This document shows, one piece after another, positions 22,561 to 34,137 of a DNA stretch of 64,000 nt. Source of the DNA: Pontederia crassipes. Lineage: Eukaryota; Streptophyta; Magnoliopsida; Commelinales; Pontederiaceae. The stretch covers positions 25,602,657 to 25,666,656 of the forward strand of contig CM060192.1 of NCBI GenBank assembly GCA_030549335.1. The letters are read 5' to 3'. The position numbers were made by a program, and so were the translations under genes. Numbering within the stretch: the first letter of the stretch is position 1; every line of letters starts with the position of its first letter. Under the pieces are notes generated by a model. The model worked only from the letters and a program-made list of their open reading frames with translations, made no database searches and was not told where the DNA came from.

Positions 22561-25500
22561 TATAAAGAGTCAAATTGCAGATAAAAAGGCATCGGACGGA
22601 GTTATTAAAGCCTGCCGCAAGAACTGATCATTGAAGTGGCCCCTTAAATGATACAACAAGTGTCAGTCAAGGGCAACGAATCGGGATGGTGCGATGTGCC
22701 AAACAAATTAATTCCAAGGGAAGGAATGAATTATAGCTGCGGATGTTAATCAATTATTTTGCCATCATATTACTATGCCATATAAAGTAAAGGTCACAAC
22801 AGTGGGCATAAAATAAACCATTGGGAATTAAATCAGAACTGCAAATTCCTCAACGGACAAGACAGCATGTGATTTGCAGTTGGTGTTCTTCTCATTTGGT
22901 ATTCTGCGATTGATTTAGTACCTGTGAAGAAGAGTCAACGTGGTTAGGTAACTAGACGTTTAAAATTTTAATGTAGAAAAGTTCAAAGCACTTTCCATTC
23001 CAATAGAGCTATCGATCAATACTTAAACAACCTTAATTCTCAGATGCTAAACCGAAAAGTCTGTAAGAAAAGATTTTTTGGAATAAAGATAAATAGAGTT
23101 CCAATATCGATCATGAATTATCATAATAAATTTTTACATTAATCAATATGAAAAGTTTGAGTTCAGAGTAATTACCCCAGGGATTGCAAGTTTCATCATC
23201 TGGGGGATCGTCTGAGATTAGTCGGTGGAAGTACTAGTGCTTATAGACTTACAGATAAGCATGAGGATAAAAGAGATTCGGCACGATTATACAACCACGA
23301 AAAGTTCCTCTTTGACTTTCTAAAATGTACATATACAACTAATTGCCATCCAGGTCACCATTGACAGTCAACATCAGGTTACTATTAACATCAAAGTGAC
23401 TGTTCTCAAAGTGGTTTATGCGAGTGGACCATTGACTTTACAATGATGATCGGATAAGCAAACTTAGGGGATATTTATGTGACATAAGGAGGCTAGAACG
23501 AGCCAGCTCAGAGGATAAATATACATCTCACAGTAGTAGTACACCTAATTCCAGAGGAAATACTGCGATAAAAAAAAACAAGAAATCTTGAACAAAACTA
23601 GGCTAAAATTTTGAATATTCGCTTAAATTTTAAATGCTCCAGTAAGTAGTTAGTTACATGTAAAACACGCAATTGTGATCTTTCAGGACCCTCGAAATCA
23701 GGAAAGCACCAGAAATATAAGTGTGCAAATAATCCAGCAATCATTCATGTATATATTATATGATGAGAAATTGCAGATTTTCGTTCAGATGTACAACTGT
23801 AGGATCATCGTGCAACTTGAGAGACCGAAGTGGTTTATTTCCTTCCAAGTCTCAGATTTACAATGCATTTTGAACGTATATCTAAACCACAAGGCCATGC
23901 AACGAAGAAGGAAATGTCTAAGTGAGCTTGCCAGTTCAATGATCTCATATTATTTACGATCTTTTAACACAATTACTTATTTAGATCCTTAATCAAGCAG
24001 CATCTTGATTGAGATCCTTTAGCATCTCGATGAGCATTTTGTACGATCATACGGCAAACATTCCGAGATTTTAAGTCCACAGTAACATCCCAACAGGCAC
24101 TTCAGAAGCAAACTTCTAAAATATGATTGAATATTTCTCTAGGGAGAACTAATTTTAAAACTCAAGTCCAATGCACCATGTGATTTGCATTCTTTTGCTA
24201 TTTCAACTTATTATGTTTTTTTTTTCTACATAACTGAATAGGGAAGATGCATCTATTAAATCCTTGGAGGATAAGAAAAAAGGTCAACATAAATTTTTAA
24301 GAAATAATCAGCAACTTACCAAGCCACCACTTTAAGGTTCAATATTAACTTGGAAGCTTCAATACTATTAGAACTATGACATGAGTAGCTAATTAAATTG
24401 TTTACACTGGCAGTAGCAATAAACATTTAACCTAAATAATCTCTTCCCAGTTAACTATTCCAAAGATCCATGAAAGAGTCAAATCACCACACAACATAAT
24501 TCAACGGTGCTGCTAAGGTGTGTGACAATTAAAAAATTGGTTTAATGTTTATGCCGCTCCTTTTAAGAGGCATCATTCCCAAATTCACGATGGATGATGG
24601 ATTCACTAATCGGTCAATTTTTTTATCCATCGTCCATCATGAATCGGACGATGATTAATAGATGCTATCCCTTAAAAGTTAAAAGAGATGGCACAAACAT
24701 TTTTTTCCTAAAAAAATGTGCACAATATTCTACAAAGATTGATCATGGATGGATGTATATGATAAAAGAAACAGAGTGAATGCAAACGGAAAACAGAAGG
24801 CAGAGTTTGTTCTATGGTCGTTATGTTAATGTACATTGAGCGATAATGTCAATGTACATTGAATGTGGAAATCACAAGGCATACATAGATCAATAGCATC
24901 AGAATGACATTATGTCGATCACCTTCAAGCTGCATAACCTAAGACAATAACATAAGTATTATATGATGTGAACCTATTGCCACTCCGTACAATAATATTC
25001 ATTCCATTCTATTAAACAAGGAGAAAACTGTCCACCATTAATAAAATGAAATTGCAACAGTATCTTTTGAGGTGACAATAGAGGCATCCTTTTTTTTAGT
25101 TCTAAAGAAAGGAAAAGGAACCGTAAAACTATCATTCTATTATTTTTTTCCGAGCTATTATTGCCACATTTCTTGATGATAGAGAAGGATAAAAAAAAAG
25201 AGATGTAAGTTTCCACAACTGGTCCTAGAGCAGCATGAAGAGACCAAAAAAGGCCAATTAGTTCCTGTAAGAAGAAGAAAATGTATTGAAATCAGTAACT
25301 ACATTAGTCAAACATAACACAACGTTTTCGTACAGTCAGCACAGATCAAAGTTGCAAATCAATCAACAAAGTACGAGGCAGAAGAGAGTTTGTGCCAGAA
25401 ATTTTACACAGCATAGAACCAAGATTATGCAAAAGGGGTTTTCATTTCATGTCAAGAACATGCATCAAGATGCGAATCCAGTCCACACAAAAAGTTCCTT

Positions 25501-25802
25501 TAAGTTAGTCTACTCTTAAACCCTAATATTCCATACAGGAATTAACTAATCCACAAAAAATAATAATAGATTTTTATTCATCAAAGCGTGTATTCCAAGA
25601 AAAACAATATAAGATTATTTATATGGGTTTTATATACCTATGCCAGATAACTAAGAAATCAAGTTTAAGGAAAATAACTAATTAAAGCATAAACTAAAGG
25701 GCTCATGCTAAAGGCCCATAACTAGAGATCGATAATTTTATGGCACAAGGCCCATATGCTTCTTCGTCCTACATCAACACTTCATGAAACAATAATCTGA
25801 TA
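22561..25802. other. Long AT-rich stretch, nothing recognised
   Basis: More than 3 kb with only short scattered frames. If the putative 5' exon at 26640-26860 is real, this could include introns of that minus-strand gene, but I could not find credible exons. Confidence 0.35.
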
Positions 25803-25950
25803 CAACAACAACAACAACAAAGCCTTATCCCACTAGGTGGAGTCGGCTACATGGATCATACGACGCCATTCGTTGATCCATGTTCATAAGATTCGACAGG
25901 ATTTTACGTTGGCTGTCGGGGCCTAACACAACCCTCGGAGGAGCAATCCA
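25803..25950 (-). mobile_element. SINE-like copy with (TTG)n tail
   Basis: Reverse orientation: it ends in a (CAA)n run on +, followed by GCCTTATCCCACTAGG and GTCGGCTACATGG, the complement of the tail shared by the copies at 28455, 29010, 30822 and 52432. Upstream in its own sense it carries the TCTTATGAACATGGATCAACG and CGACAGCCA segments found in the 28455 copy. The 5' end looks truncated in CTCCGAGGGTTG and no clear target duplication is visible. It resembles the 3' tail of the widespread Au SINE family of angiosperms. Confidence 0.8.
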
Positions 25951-26639
25951 ATGAGAAATATAATGTTCATCGATTAATTATTTTACTTCACTTATAGTTT
26001 TTTAGTTCTTAAAGTTTCAACGAAGTTACTTCAAAAATATGGATCATTTAGTCCTAACAAATAATTAACTGATGATGTGTGCACATGCAATGAAACTCAA
26101 GAGGTAGTGCTTCTGAGTATACCTGCAATTTATTTTAGCTCTACTGGAATTTTTTTGAGAGGATGGAATTAGATACTTTATGCTCTTTTTGTCTAGGGTG
26201 CCTATGGCTCCTTATCAATTCAGAAATAACGTTTTCGCCTGACTACATTAATCATTCGCAAACAAAAGTGAAATGCAGAATGAAGTAACTTTTAACACGG
26301 GATTACTCAAACTAACAACTTCAGAAGATTCAGTAAAGCAGTAAATTAAGCTGACACGATTTATGATCTTTCAGAAAGAAATATATATATCCTTTTATTC
26401 TCTTCAGAAATAATAGAAGACTGAAAATACGCAAAAGATTGGGAAGGAATTCAGATTTGGAGACACTCCGAATAAACAACGTGATAAGATTAACAACCGT
26501 CAATTGCTTTCTTTTATAAATGGCAAAAGACCATTTTTTTATGAGTCCCCGAAGTCAAAATTGGAACTTTTAAGCAGTACGGAGCAGATAAAAACAACAT
26601 CATGTATCTAGCGAAATCAAATGACATGGAAAGTTCATA
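25951..26639. other. AT-rich stretch, nothing recognised
   Basis: No coding frame or repeat identified. Confidence 0.4.
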
Positions 26640-26860
26640 AATTTGCCTTTACCTCAACGGTTCGGGAGAGAAAAGGGAGAGTCGCCACTCAGCAAGATGC
26701 AGTCGCTACCGGCAGACAAAAGAACATGGAGTTTCACAGCAACGCAGAGAAGTGAGAACCAGGCGCTTCCCCCCAGAGAAAACCGGCGGCGTCGCGACTC
26801 AGGAGTCGGCGTCCGGAATCGCACAACAATAATCTGATACATGACAACAAAAATCACCAC
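26640..26860 (-). other. Possible 5' exon of an unidentified minus-strand gene
   Basis: A GC-rich block of about 200 bp in AT-rich surroundings ends, on the minus strand, at a good donor (CCGTTGAG then GTAAAG, near 26655). This looks like a 5' UTR or first exon. The frame it contains does not resemble a known protein. No further exons were found to the left. Confidence 0.3.
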
Positions 26861-28019
26861 ATTGTCCCAACAAAAATCAACACTTCATGAAACAGTTAAC
26901 ATTTTTTTTTTTTGAAACGGGACAGTAAACAATTGAACCATCGCATTTATATACTTCTTGTAGAAAGTTTTGAAAAAATAAAGCTCACTCATGCAATTCA
27001 GAATAGAATGTTCATTAAATTATGATGCATCCCATGCAGCTAAGTTTTATATCCGATTAAAAGCCTTCTTAAAAAATATTAAACTGAAAGAATGAGAAAA
27101 TTTGTAGTATAGCACAAGGCTTTCCTCCCATATTTCGTGAAGATCAGTATCGTCTGTAATACTGTAGTCATGACGACCCAGTCCAGAATTCAAAATTTCT
27201 GAAAAAACAAATGAATTTTTTGGATTTTTTTAACAAGAGCCTCTTGGTCTAACAAACAATTAACTAAGATTGAGTATTCATGCTCATCCAAAATGACATA
27301 ATAAATTCTAGATTGGTCAATTGAAATATAGTAAGAGTGCATCATGAAATTATCAGATTTGGCCCCAAAAGAATGTATTGTATGAAGATCCATACTATTC
27401 TAGGACTCATGCAAGAATAATAAAGAATTTTGAAACCTTTAGGAGCATAATTGCAGCATCCAGTCACTTTAACACCATAAAATTTTGTTACTGATGCACA
27501 ACGATAGATAATATGTTGCTCCTTGGAAGCACATGAACCATTAATTGCCCTCCGTTCTGTCTGAGTTGAGTTGCTAAACTTCTCTTAAATTTTTAATGGC
27601 TAAGAGCTTCGCCTTGTAGATCAATTGATAAGTTTGATTCTAAGATATCAGGAAAGTATTTAGAAAGAACCTGCAGCGATCATGAAAAGGAACATAGGAA
27701 AACACCAATTGGTCTCTAAATTATGCACAAAGACATTCTGATATTCTTCTCAATTGTAGATAATGATTTTCTTTTGGAAGAAAGGCCTTCATTCATAAGA
27801 TAATGTAAATTGTCTGTATTGTCTTTAGAATTCTATGAAAGACAAATGCATAATGATCAAGTATAAGAAATTGCCACCAAAAAAAAAACAGAACAATATC
27901 ACAATTATATATCATCACGTTTGGCATCAAAGATTGTTTCAGTACTTTCAGTGACAAATAACTTACTGTGGGTTATTTAAGAACAAAAGTCAATGAAGGG
28001 ATGGCAAAAAACGGCAGAT
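26861..28019. other. AT-rich stretch with degenerate minus-strand frames
   Basis: A 67-codon minus frame (27190-27393) and an adjacent frame (about 27420-27560, reading FYGVKVTGCCNYAPKGFK) look like pieces of one decayed protein, but I do not recognise the family. The segments AATAATCTGATAC and CAACACTTCATGAAACA occur both here (about 26828 and 26880) and beside the SINE at 25775-25803, in a different order. Confidence 0.35.
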
Positions 28020-28290
28020 AAATTGTTCCTCACATCCCATCATCTTGCAGCTGCAAATGCCTGCGGGACGTGAGCGCGATGAATGCTCCATTGTTCTCTG
28101 CAGGCAACATGAGCATAGAACTGCAGATGCACCTCCTCCAATTCCTCCATCCGATCATATGTCCCCTCTCCCCATCGTGATTCCTCCACCACAATCTATT
28201 GCAAGCACGATCAATCAATCGATCCCACCTATGTTCTCTCTTATGCTGCCGGTTCTCTGCTGCAAGTCTGCTCTCTTCGATCAACACTAG
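28020..28290 (+). other. Pro/Ser-rich open stretch of unknown nature
   Basis: An 81-codon frame on + (28045-28290) and an 85-codon frame on the opposite strand overlap in less AT-rich DNA. Neither is recognised. It could be a transcribed leader or a decayed exon. Confidence 0.25.
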
Positions 28291-28454
28291 GTAATCTCCT
28301 TCTCCCTATCATGTTCCTTTATTTCTTTTTTTCGCACAACAGAGCTTATATAATTCTATTTTTTTTCCTTTCTTCGATCAATCATGTGTTTCTTTCTTCA
28401 GAGCATCTGCAATTATATATGGTGTTTTTTTTTCTTTGCTTCATACTGAACAAA

Positions 28455-28647
28455 ACTCCGCCTATGTTTTATAGCCGGTCCCAAGCCCGGATAAAGGAGG
28501 AGGGTTGTGTTAAGCCCCGACAGCCAGCGTAAAACCCTGTCGAATCTCATGAACATGGATCAACGAATAGAGCGGAATGACGTCGTATGATCCATGTAGC
28601 CGACCCCACCTAGTGGGATAAGGCTTTATTGTTGTTGTTGTTGTTGT
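28455..28647 (+). mobile_element. Complete SINE copy with target-site duplication
   Basis: The 193 bp insert is flanked by TTCATACTGAACAAA at 28440-28454 and 28648-28662. It starts ACTCCGCCTATG, contains AGCCGGTCCCAAGCCCGG and GACAGCCAGCGTAAAAC, and ends GTAGCCGACCCCACCTAGTG, GGATAAGGCTTT and (TTG)n. The tail matches the RTE LINE fragment at 52432-52664, so the SINE is probably mobilised by that LINE. The head lacks an obvious strong tRNA match, although a box-like GCCGGTCCCAAGCCC is present. Confidence 0.88.
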
Positions 28648-29009
28648 TTCATACTGAACAAATGTTGCATTAAAATGTTATTTTGACCCAAGTACAATAG
28701 TGAGCAAGTTCTGTCCTTGAGAACAGGACGGGAGCTCCACTGCGCTCTGTAAGCATGCACTGTGGAACACGAGAGCGAGAGGGAGAGGGCATGTGCTACA
28801 TCCTCTGCTGCAGGCACTGTGGGATGGGAGATTGCATTGTTGGGCCTTTGACCTCTCCAGTCATAGGTAATCTCAAATCTTCTCCTGATCTTTAGCTATA
28901 GTTCTTTCTTTTTTTTACATAAAACTGTTATCCCTTTTTGCTTTCGGGCTTACTGTTGAATTTGTTTGCATGCATAGTGAAATATTTACAATGTTTATCT
29001 CTTATAGTT

Positions 29010-29086
29010 ACTAATAGAGCGGAATGGCGTCGTATGATCCATGTAGCCGACCCCACCTAGTGGGATAAGACTTTGTTGTTGTTGTT
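29010..29086 (+). mobile_element. 5'-truncated RTE LINE or SINE tail with target-site duplication
   Basis: A 77 bp insert starting TACTAATAGAGCGGAATGG and ending in (TTG)n, flanked by GTTTATCTCTTATAGT at 28994-29009 and 29087-29102. The first bases read in frame as the last codons of an RTE LINE (NRAEWRRMIHVADPT), as in the longer copy at 52432. Confidence 0.9.
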
Positions 29087-29149
29087 GTTTATCTCTTATA
29101 GTGTAGACATGCAGCTTAATCCTCAGAATGACGTCAAACGTGACAGAAG

Positions 29150-29640
29150 ATCAACATGGCCAAAACCTTTATTGAATAGCCAATAACAGCTCAGAGTTTA
29201 CAATAGTTGTGTCACAAGTACTTCATAGAGAGCGCCACTCGTACATGAAAAAGGCATGACTAAGAATTGCAGTACCTCGACGTGACATGAGCGTATGAAG
29301 ACATCGAGTGATTAATACAACAAGAGGTATCTCGTTCTTATTTCGTTGTAGCCATAGAGCCCAGAGTAATGCGAAGAGAAGAGCCCTGCTTCTGGATTAA
29401 GTAATAGTTGAGCCAGAAGTGCCACCACGCCGGAATGCATTCCAAAAATCAAGCTCAGACCTACTGGAAATCCAATTAAATCTGGCTTTGGTCCAAACCT
29501 CTCTTGAGACATCACATCTGAAAAATAGGTGATTCGTGTCTTCCAGGGAGTTGCTGTTACACATCCTACAAATGGGTGTCATCCCAATGAGCCATCGAGC
29601 ACAATAGGAAGCCGTTGGTGACGTCTTCTACATAGAAGCC
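29150..29640 (-). mobile_element. 5'-truncated L1-type LINE, 3' end only
   Basis: On the minus strand (29397-29582) it reads CRMCNSNSLEDTNHLFFRC then DVSREVW, the zf-RVT zinc-binding domain at the C-terminus of plant L1-type LINE ORF2. The remainder toward 29150 is 3' UTR. It differs from the LINE at 32191, which has CAFCDDNMEDIDHLFFICP at the same place. Exact ends and duplication were not resolved. Confidence 0.75.
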
Positions 29641-30293
29641 AACTAAATTTAACAACTATAACTATTTTATTTGAATCCAAATAGGGAATGATTTCTTATT
29701 TACATGCAATGTCTTAAGTAAATAAATAAAATAATGAGAACATGAAGGCCATTTTGCTACACCCACTTTGGCCGACTTTAAGTCGGTTTCTTCATACCTT
29801 ATCTTCTACCACCTGCATGTTTAACTACCTCCTTCTGCCCTTTCACCACCCAATCCAAAAGGAAAAAAAGAGCAACTACTATTTGTTGGAGAAAGGAGAT
29901 AGGAATTAGGGTTTTCAGCTTGTGGTAAGTTTGAATTTGATTCTTTTAATGATTTTAATTACATAATTTCTGAAATTAGGTTCCTCTGGACTTTTCTATC
30001 TTACCTTCTCTGGTTTTATTAATTATGGGGTAAAACCCAACTTGTTCATAAGAAAGAATAAATACAAGGAATGGTCAATTTCTAAAATTTAAGTTACAGT
30101 TTTGCATACCTTCGGGTTGTCCAAAAAATATGAAACTTGGTCTGATTCCCTTTGAGTCTACTTTCATTAAGCTCTGAAATCAAGTTAATCAGATGTCTAT
30201 AGAAAAAGTTATGTTCTCGTCTTTGAGTTGTGGTCGAACTGTCCACCAAAACTATTACCGAAGTTTGTAAATTAGATATTAAATAGAAGAGTT

Positions 30294-30536
30294 TTAAGTA
30301 CTGTGTAATCACTGGTGGTTACACCTTGTAACCATCCAATCTCAATCGTTGGATCGATGATTAGATTTGGATCGATGATCAATGGATTAGATTTGGACAC
30401 TGTGAACTAGTTATTCTTTTGATATTTTTTTTACTTATTTATCAGCGCCTAGATCTGGACCGTTGATCATTGATCTAACGGTTGAGATCGGATGGTTACA
30501 AGTTGTAACAATTTTTTGTGGTTACACAGTACTTAA
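30294..30536. mobile_element. MITE with terminal inverted repeats
   Basis: The left end TTAAGTACTGTGTAA is the complement of the right end TTACACAGTACTTAA (30522-30536). The inner arms also match: CTTGTAACCATCC, TCTCAA and CGTT on the left recur inverted on the right. It is 243 bp with no coding capacity. The outer TTAA may include a TTA/TAA duplication as in Tourist-like elements. Confidence 0.8.
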
Positions 30537-30821
30537 CCTCTAAATAGAATATCTTACATAAATATTTGATAATTTAGGGTCAAGAGGATATCGGATTTCA
30601 TATCCAAGTGTAATCACTTGAAAAGAATGTTTCTAAAAAAAGTTATAAAGGATTAACCGAACCCTCAAGTCTGTCAAAATTTAGGGTAGATCATGTTAGT
30701 ACTTGTGAAATTTATTATGCTCAATTCAGAAAATTATAAATTCCAAAAATTTTATGAGTTACGTCTCAAGAAGTCTAAGTTTAGGAAAATTTGGAAGTAG
30801 TAGAATAGAAGTTGTATATTA

Positions 30822-30923
30822 CAACAACAACAACAACAAAGCCTTATCCCACTAGGTGGGGTCGGCTACATGGATCATACGACGCCATATTCGTTGATCC
30901 TGTTCATAAGATCCATGTTCATA
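30822..30923 (-). mobile_element. Truncated SINE with (CAA)n and target-site duplication
   Basis: A 102 bp insert flanked by AGAAGTTGTATATTA at 30807-30821 and 30924-30938. On + it begins ACAACAACAACAA, then GCCTTATCCCACTAGG and GTCGGCTACATGG, and ends near ATCCATGTTCATA; it is truncated in the middle of the 28455-type SINE and has a small internal rearrangement (GTTCATAAGATCC). Confidence 0.9.
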
Positions 30924-31602
30924 AGAAGTTGTATATTAATTGATCTAAATAATAAAAGTATGGTCACTCAGTTTGTTACAACACAAGAACAATATGAAAA
31001 TTAGATTGAATATTGATTTTTCTGATACCCATCAATAGTGAGATAAAATCTAAAACTTTTACAACTTAGTGGTTTCATAATCTGGGAATAATAAAAATCA
31101 GAATGACAAGATTTGATTATGGATACAAGAAGTTATGAATTTTTCTTTACCATATATGCAACCTGTCATAATATAAGATCTAGCTATTGTGATAAATAAC
31201 TACTTAGGTGATAAGATTAAAAGCATGAGTGTCATGTAACTTTTGTAATCATTTAAGTTCATGCAACATAGTAATATGATTGTTATTATTATGGTTATAA
31301 GATTAGAAGAGTAAAGTAAGAAAAGAAAGGAGAAAATCTTTTGATTAGTACTCACACAAGGTAAGTTGGTTTCTCCTATCCTATGTCTTCACCTTTTTTT
31401 AATTCGGTGTGACATTGATTGGGATAGGTACTGAATATGTTTGATATGTTATGAATTGATATTATAATGTGCACTCCTATCTCGTTTAAATAAATATTTG
31501 ATATGATTCATCTTCTAATATTTGAGATATGATTGTAAATGTGAATCATTTATCCGCATCTATCTATATCATGCATTTGCGTGTATGGTGATTAGAGCTA
31601 AG

Positions 31603-31698
31603 TGCTACATCGTTGATCACGATGAGAATCACCTCTAGAGTCCAATTCATTGCTACATCGTTGATCACGATGAGAGTCACCTCTAGAGTACAATTTAT
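31603..31698. repeat. Two 48 bp tandem units
   Basis: TGCTACATCGTTGATCACGA starts at 31603 and again at 31651, each followed by TGAGARTCACCTCTAGAGT. They lie inside the probable gypsy LTR. Confidence 0.9.
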
Positions 31699-31984
31699 TA
31701 TTTTGTTCCACAAAAATAGAATGATGGAGCTAAGTGTTATGAGGAACTAAGTGCTATATCGTGAGAAATTTTAATAGGAGCCACTACTAAAATCCGTATG
31801 GGCCACCACTAAGGATCATCATAAATTGTATAATTGTTTAATGATATTTTTATTCTCGTTATAAAAAATCATCTAATATTTTTTGCAAACTTTCTCAATT
31901 TTATTTGATCGACCTTAATGAGACATGAACTCCGAATTAAACCACAGTTTAAATCGAGGTCGTGACAATTGGGCTTGTAGCAAC

Positions 31985-32190
31985 CTCTTCATTGTTGGTT
32001 CAGCACTGCACAAGTTGTTCGTCTTGCCTAATGCGTGAGTTGAATTTGTTGCAACCACACTGAAGCACCTTCTTCATGCGATACACGACAAGCTTTACTT
32101 GATTGTGTTCAAGGATCTCCACGTGCTCAAAGAATCTCTCAACTTCAACCAACTAGTCGAGGAAGCCTTCGATGTAAAATTGGCCATTGA
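31985..32190 (-). pseudogene. Gypsy gag remnant, downstream half (split by the LINE)
   Basis: The minus strand reads FNGQFYIEGFLD, stop, LVEVERFFEHVEILEHNQVK, then LVVYRMKK. This is the Ty3/gypsy Gag core (usual form FNGxLxIEDFLDWLxEVExFF...VKLVAYRLKG); the stop stands where Trp is expected. It continues the reading of 37661-37981 exactly across the LINE target-site duplication. Protease and pol are not found to the left. Confidence 0.85.
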
Positions 32191-32379
32191 GATCTTAGAG
32201 AATGAAAGTCGTCCAAAGACTTCCTCTGGATGGCTCCACCCATAACAGCCTAGGGAAGATCCCATTCCCCAAGAACCACCAAAACATACCGACGAACGGT
32301 AACACAGCGGACATCAGAGGTGAGTGGCAGAGGGTGAGACGCCGAGGATCACCCAACTTGCAGCACCAGAGAGAGAGGA

Positions 32380-34137
32380 GAAAGGTACAATGTTAACATC
32401 GCAGATGTTGGGGACACATCCAAAGGGACTGCAGAGATCCTGCCTTCATGAAAGTTACGTCTTATGTGAATATGTGCCCAGTGAGGCCTACCTTGATTCA
32501 CTAATGGTGAATGTGATCTCCTGACCCCACTCTCGCGAATCACTCCTTTCTGCTTAAAGTGTGAATGGATTTCAAGATAACAAGTTGCTACCCAATAGCC
32601 CATTTGTGATCGGGTGGCGGTGAAGCTATGTGGTGGCATAGGCCACATCCGTGCTAGATGCCCCTCTGCCCATCAGAAAATCGACGACAGTGCGAATCCA
32701 GTCGCACACGTAGCACAACAGAGGACATCACTGCACAATCAGATAGCTGAAATCAAGGCGCCGTGGAGCCCCATGATCAGCCATAACTTGGAGATATGAA
32801 CTGCGCAATAGGACAACTGGTGGAGAAAGGGCATCTTACCATGGACGTAGTGCGATTAGCCATCACAGAAAAGATGCCACAAGTAGAGACCTTCCAATTG
32901 TCTAGGCTGTCAGAATCCTCCTTCCTACTCTCAGCAGGTCAACTGGAGAGCCTAATGAAGATGCCAATGAAACTGTCGTGCACCTTCGCCGATGGTCCAG
33001 GGAGGAAGGCGGAAGGACAGAGGTGACGAGGCAGAGAATCAACATCCTTCTCCGTGGTGTTCCGCTACATCTCTGGTGCACTAAAACAATAGCAGCGATG
33101 GTCGCTCCATTTGCCACCCTATACGATGTCATATTTTCCTCTCTGGACACTGGAGACCTGAGCAAGATACATGTGTTGATTTCTGTAACAACAGAGAAGA
33201 CCATTCCAGTGGCGATACACCTCAAGGATGGAGGCCACACCTATGAGGTCCGGCTGGAAATGCTGAAGAACAACAGTAGGTCCTGGAGCGAAATCGTGGC
33301 TGGAAGCTTCCGGACGGCGACGGAGAGAAGGCCAACGACACAATCTATGCTGCAGAAAAATCGCGCTGATGATGCGATTGTGATCCCACGAATCCTGGCA
33401 AGCAATAATGAGGTCAATCCCATCCAATTAATTGTCCACTCCCCTAACAAACATCTGCCAGCACACCAATCAGATGAGAAGAGCAATACACGGATGGAAG
33501 GAAAGGGCATGAAATCAGGTGAGATATCATCAAGCAAAGGAAAACAAAAAAGGAAAGGAGGATCCGCATCACAAAAATCAAAAGGTAGAGGATCTGCCTC
33601 ATGTGATACAAGCAGAAAATCAAAAAGGAAAGGAGGATCTGCATCGCAAAAATAAAAAGGGAAAGGAGGATCTGCATCGCAAAAATAAAAAAGGAAAGGA
33701 GGTGTTGGTGGTGATTGACACGTATGGGAGCATTTCAGAAACACACCTGAAGGTGGAATTGGGCTAGCCACACCGCACTCGAACCAGAGTGTTGAGGGTA
33801 AGTACAGACTCAACACACCCACCATGAGAAGCATCTGGGGCGCTTCAGAAGTGAGAGCAAGGATTTGTTCTAATTCATTTGATGACGAGGTGGAGAGACC
33901 CAACTTTGAAGAGGGAGCAGTTCAGAATGAATCATCATCAACAACCCTACAATTGACAAAGTGGCAAGAGTCTTGTGACACCTTGAGAACAAGGGACGCC
34001 ATCAATTTACAAGAGATGGACCTGGTTGCAGAAGCAATTCATGCAAAGCGGCGCCCAGGAAGATCCAAGACGAGAACGCAAGGACCATTGGGGGTTAGTA
34101 CAAGGTTCATGTCAACTGGCACCCAGACAGTTCACAA
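32380..34137 (+). pseudogene. LINE ORF1 (nucleic-acid-binding Gag-like protein), broken
   Basis: Fragments of a plant L1 ORF1 are readable: a zinc knuckle RCWGHIQRDCRDPAF (about 32408-32450), a second knuckle LCGGIGHIRARCPSAH (about 32628-32675), then a DUF4283-like segment INILLRGVPLHLWC and DVIFSSLDTGDLSKIHVLIS in the frame 32978-33655. The C-terminal part is Lys/Ser/Gly-rich, made of repeated KRKGGSASQK units of about 33 bp (about 33545-33710). ORF1 proteins coat the LINE RNA and accompany it to the nucleus. Frames 32202, 32614, 32796 and 32978 must be joined, so it is dead. Confidence 0.75.
33535..33710 (+). repeat. Short tandem repeats in LINE ORF1 tail
   Basis: Repeats of AAAAAGGAAAGGAGGATC(T/C)GCATC with variants, at least five units, coding a basic KRKGGSASQ-like tract before a stop at 33652. 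Confidence 0.85.

Larger units (their letters stand above)
29650..31968. mobile_element. Probable gypsy LTR (solo or partial), interrupted by younger insertions
   Basis: The right end reads GAGGTCGTGACA followed by ATTGG, the usual LTR terminus and start of a tRNA-Met primer-binding site in plant gypsy elements; the rest of the binding site is not preserved. The left part has a transcript-leader look (CT-rich, then TTAGGGTTTTCAGCTTGTG, near 29910). The left limit is a guess. It contains a MITE (30294-30536), an RTE tail insert (30822-30923) and a 48 bp tandem repeat (31603-31698). Orientation is uncertain because both LTR ends of such elements resemble each other's complement. Confidence 0.45.

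Noticed and set aside
33241-33903. 220-codon minus frame opposite LINE ORF1
   Set aside because: It is antisense to the repeated KRKGGSASQ coding tract of ORF1, which gives an artificial Phe/Leu/Pro-rich frame.
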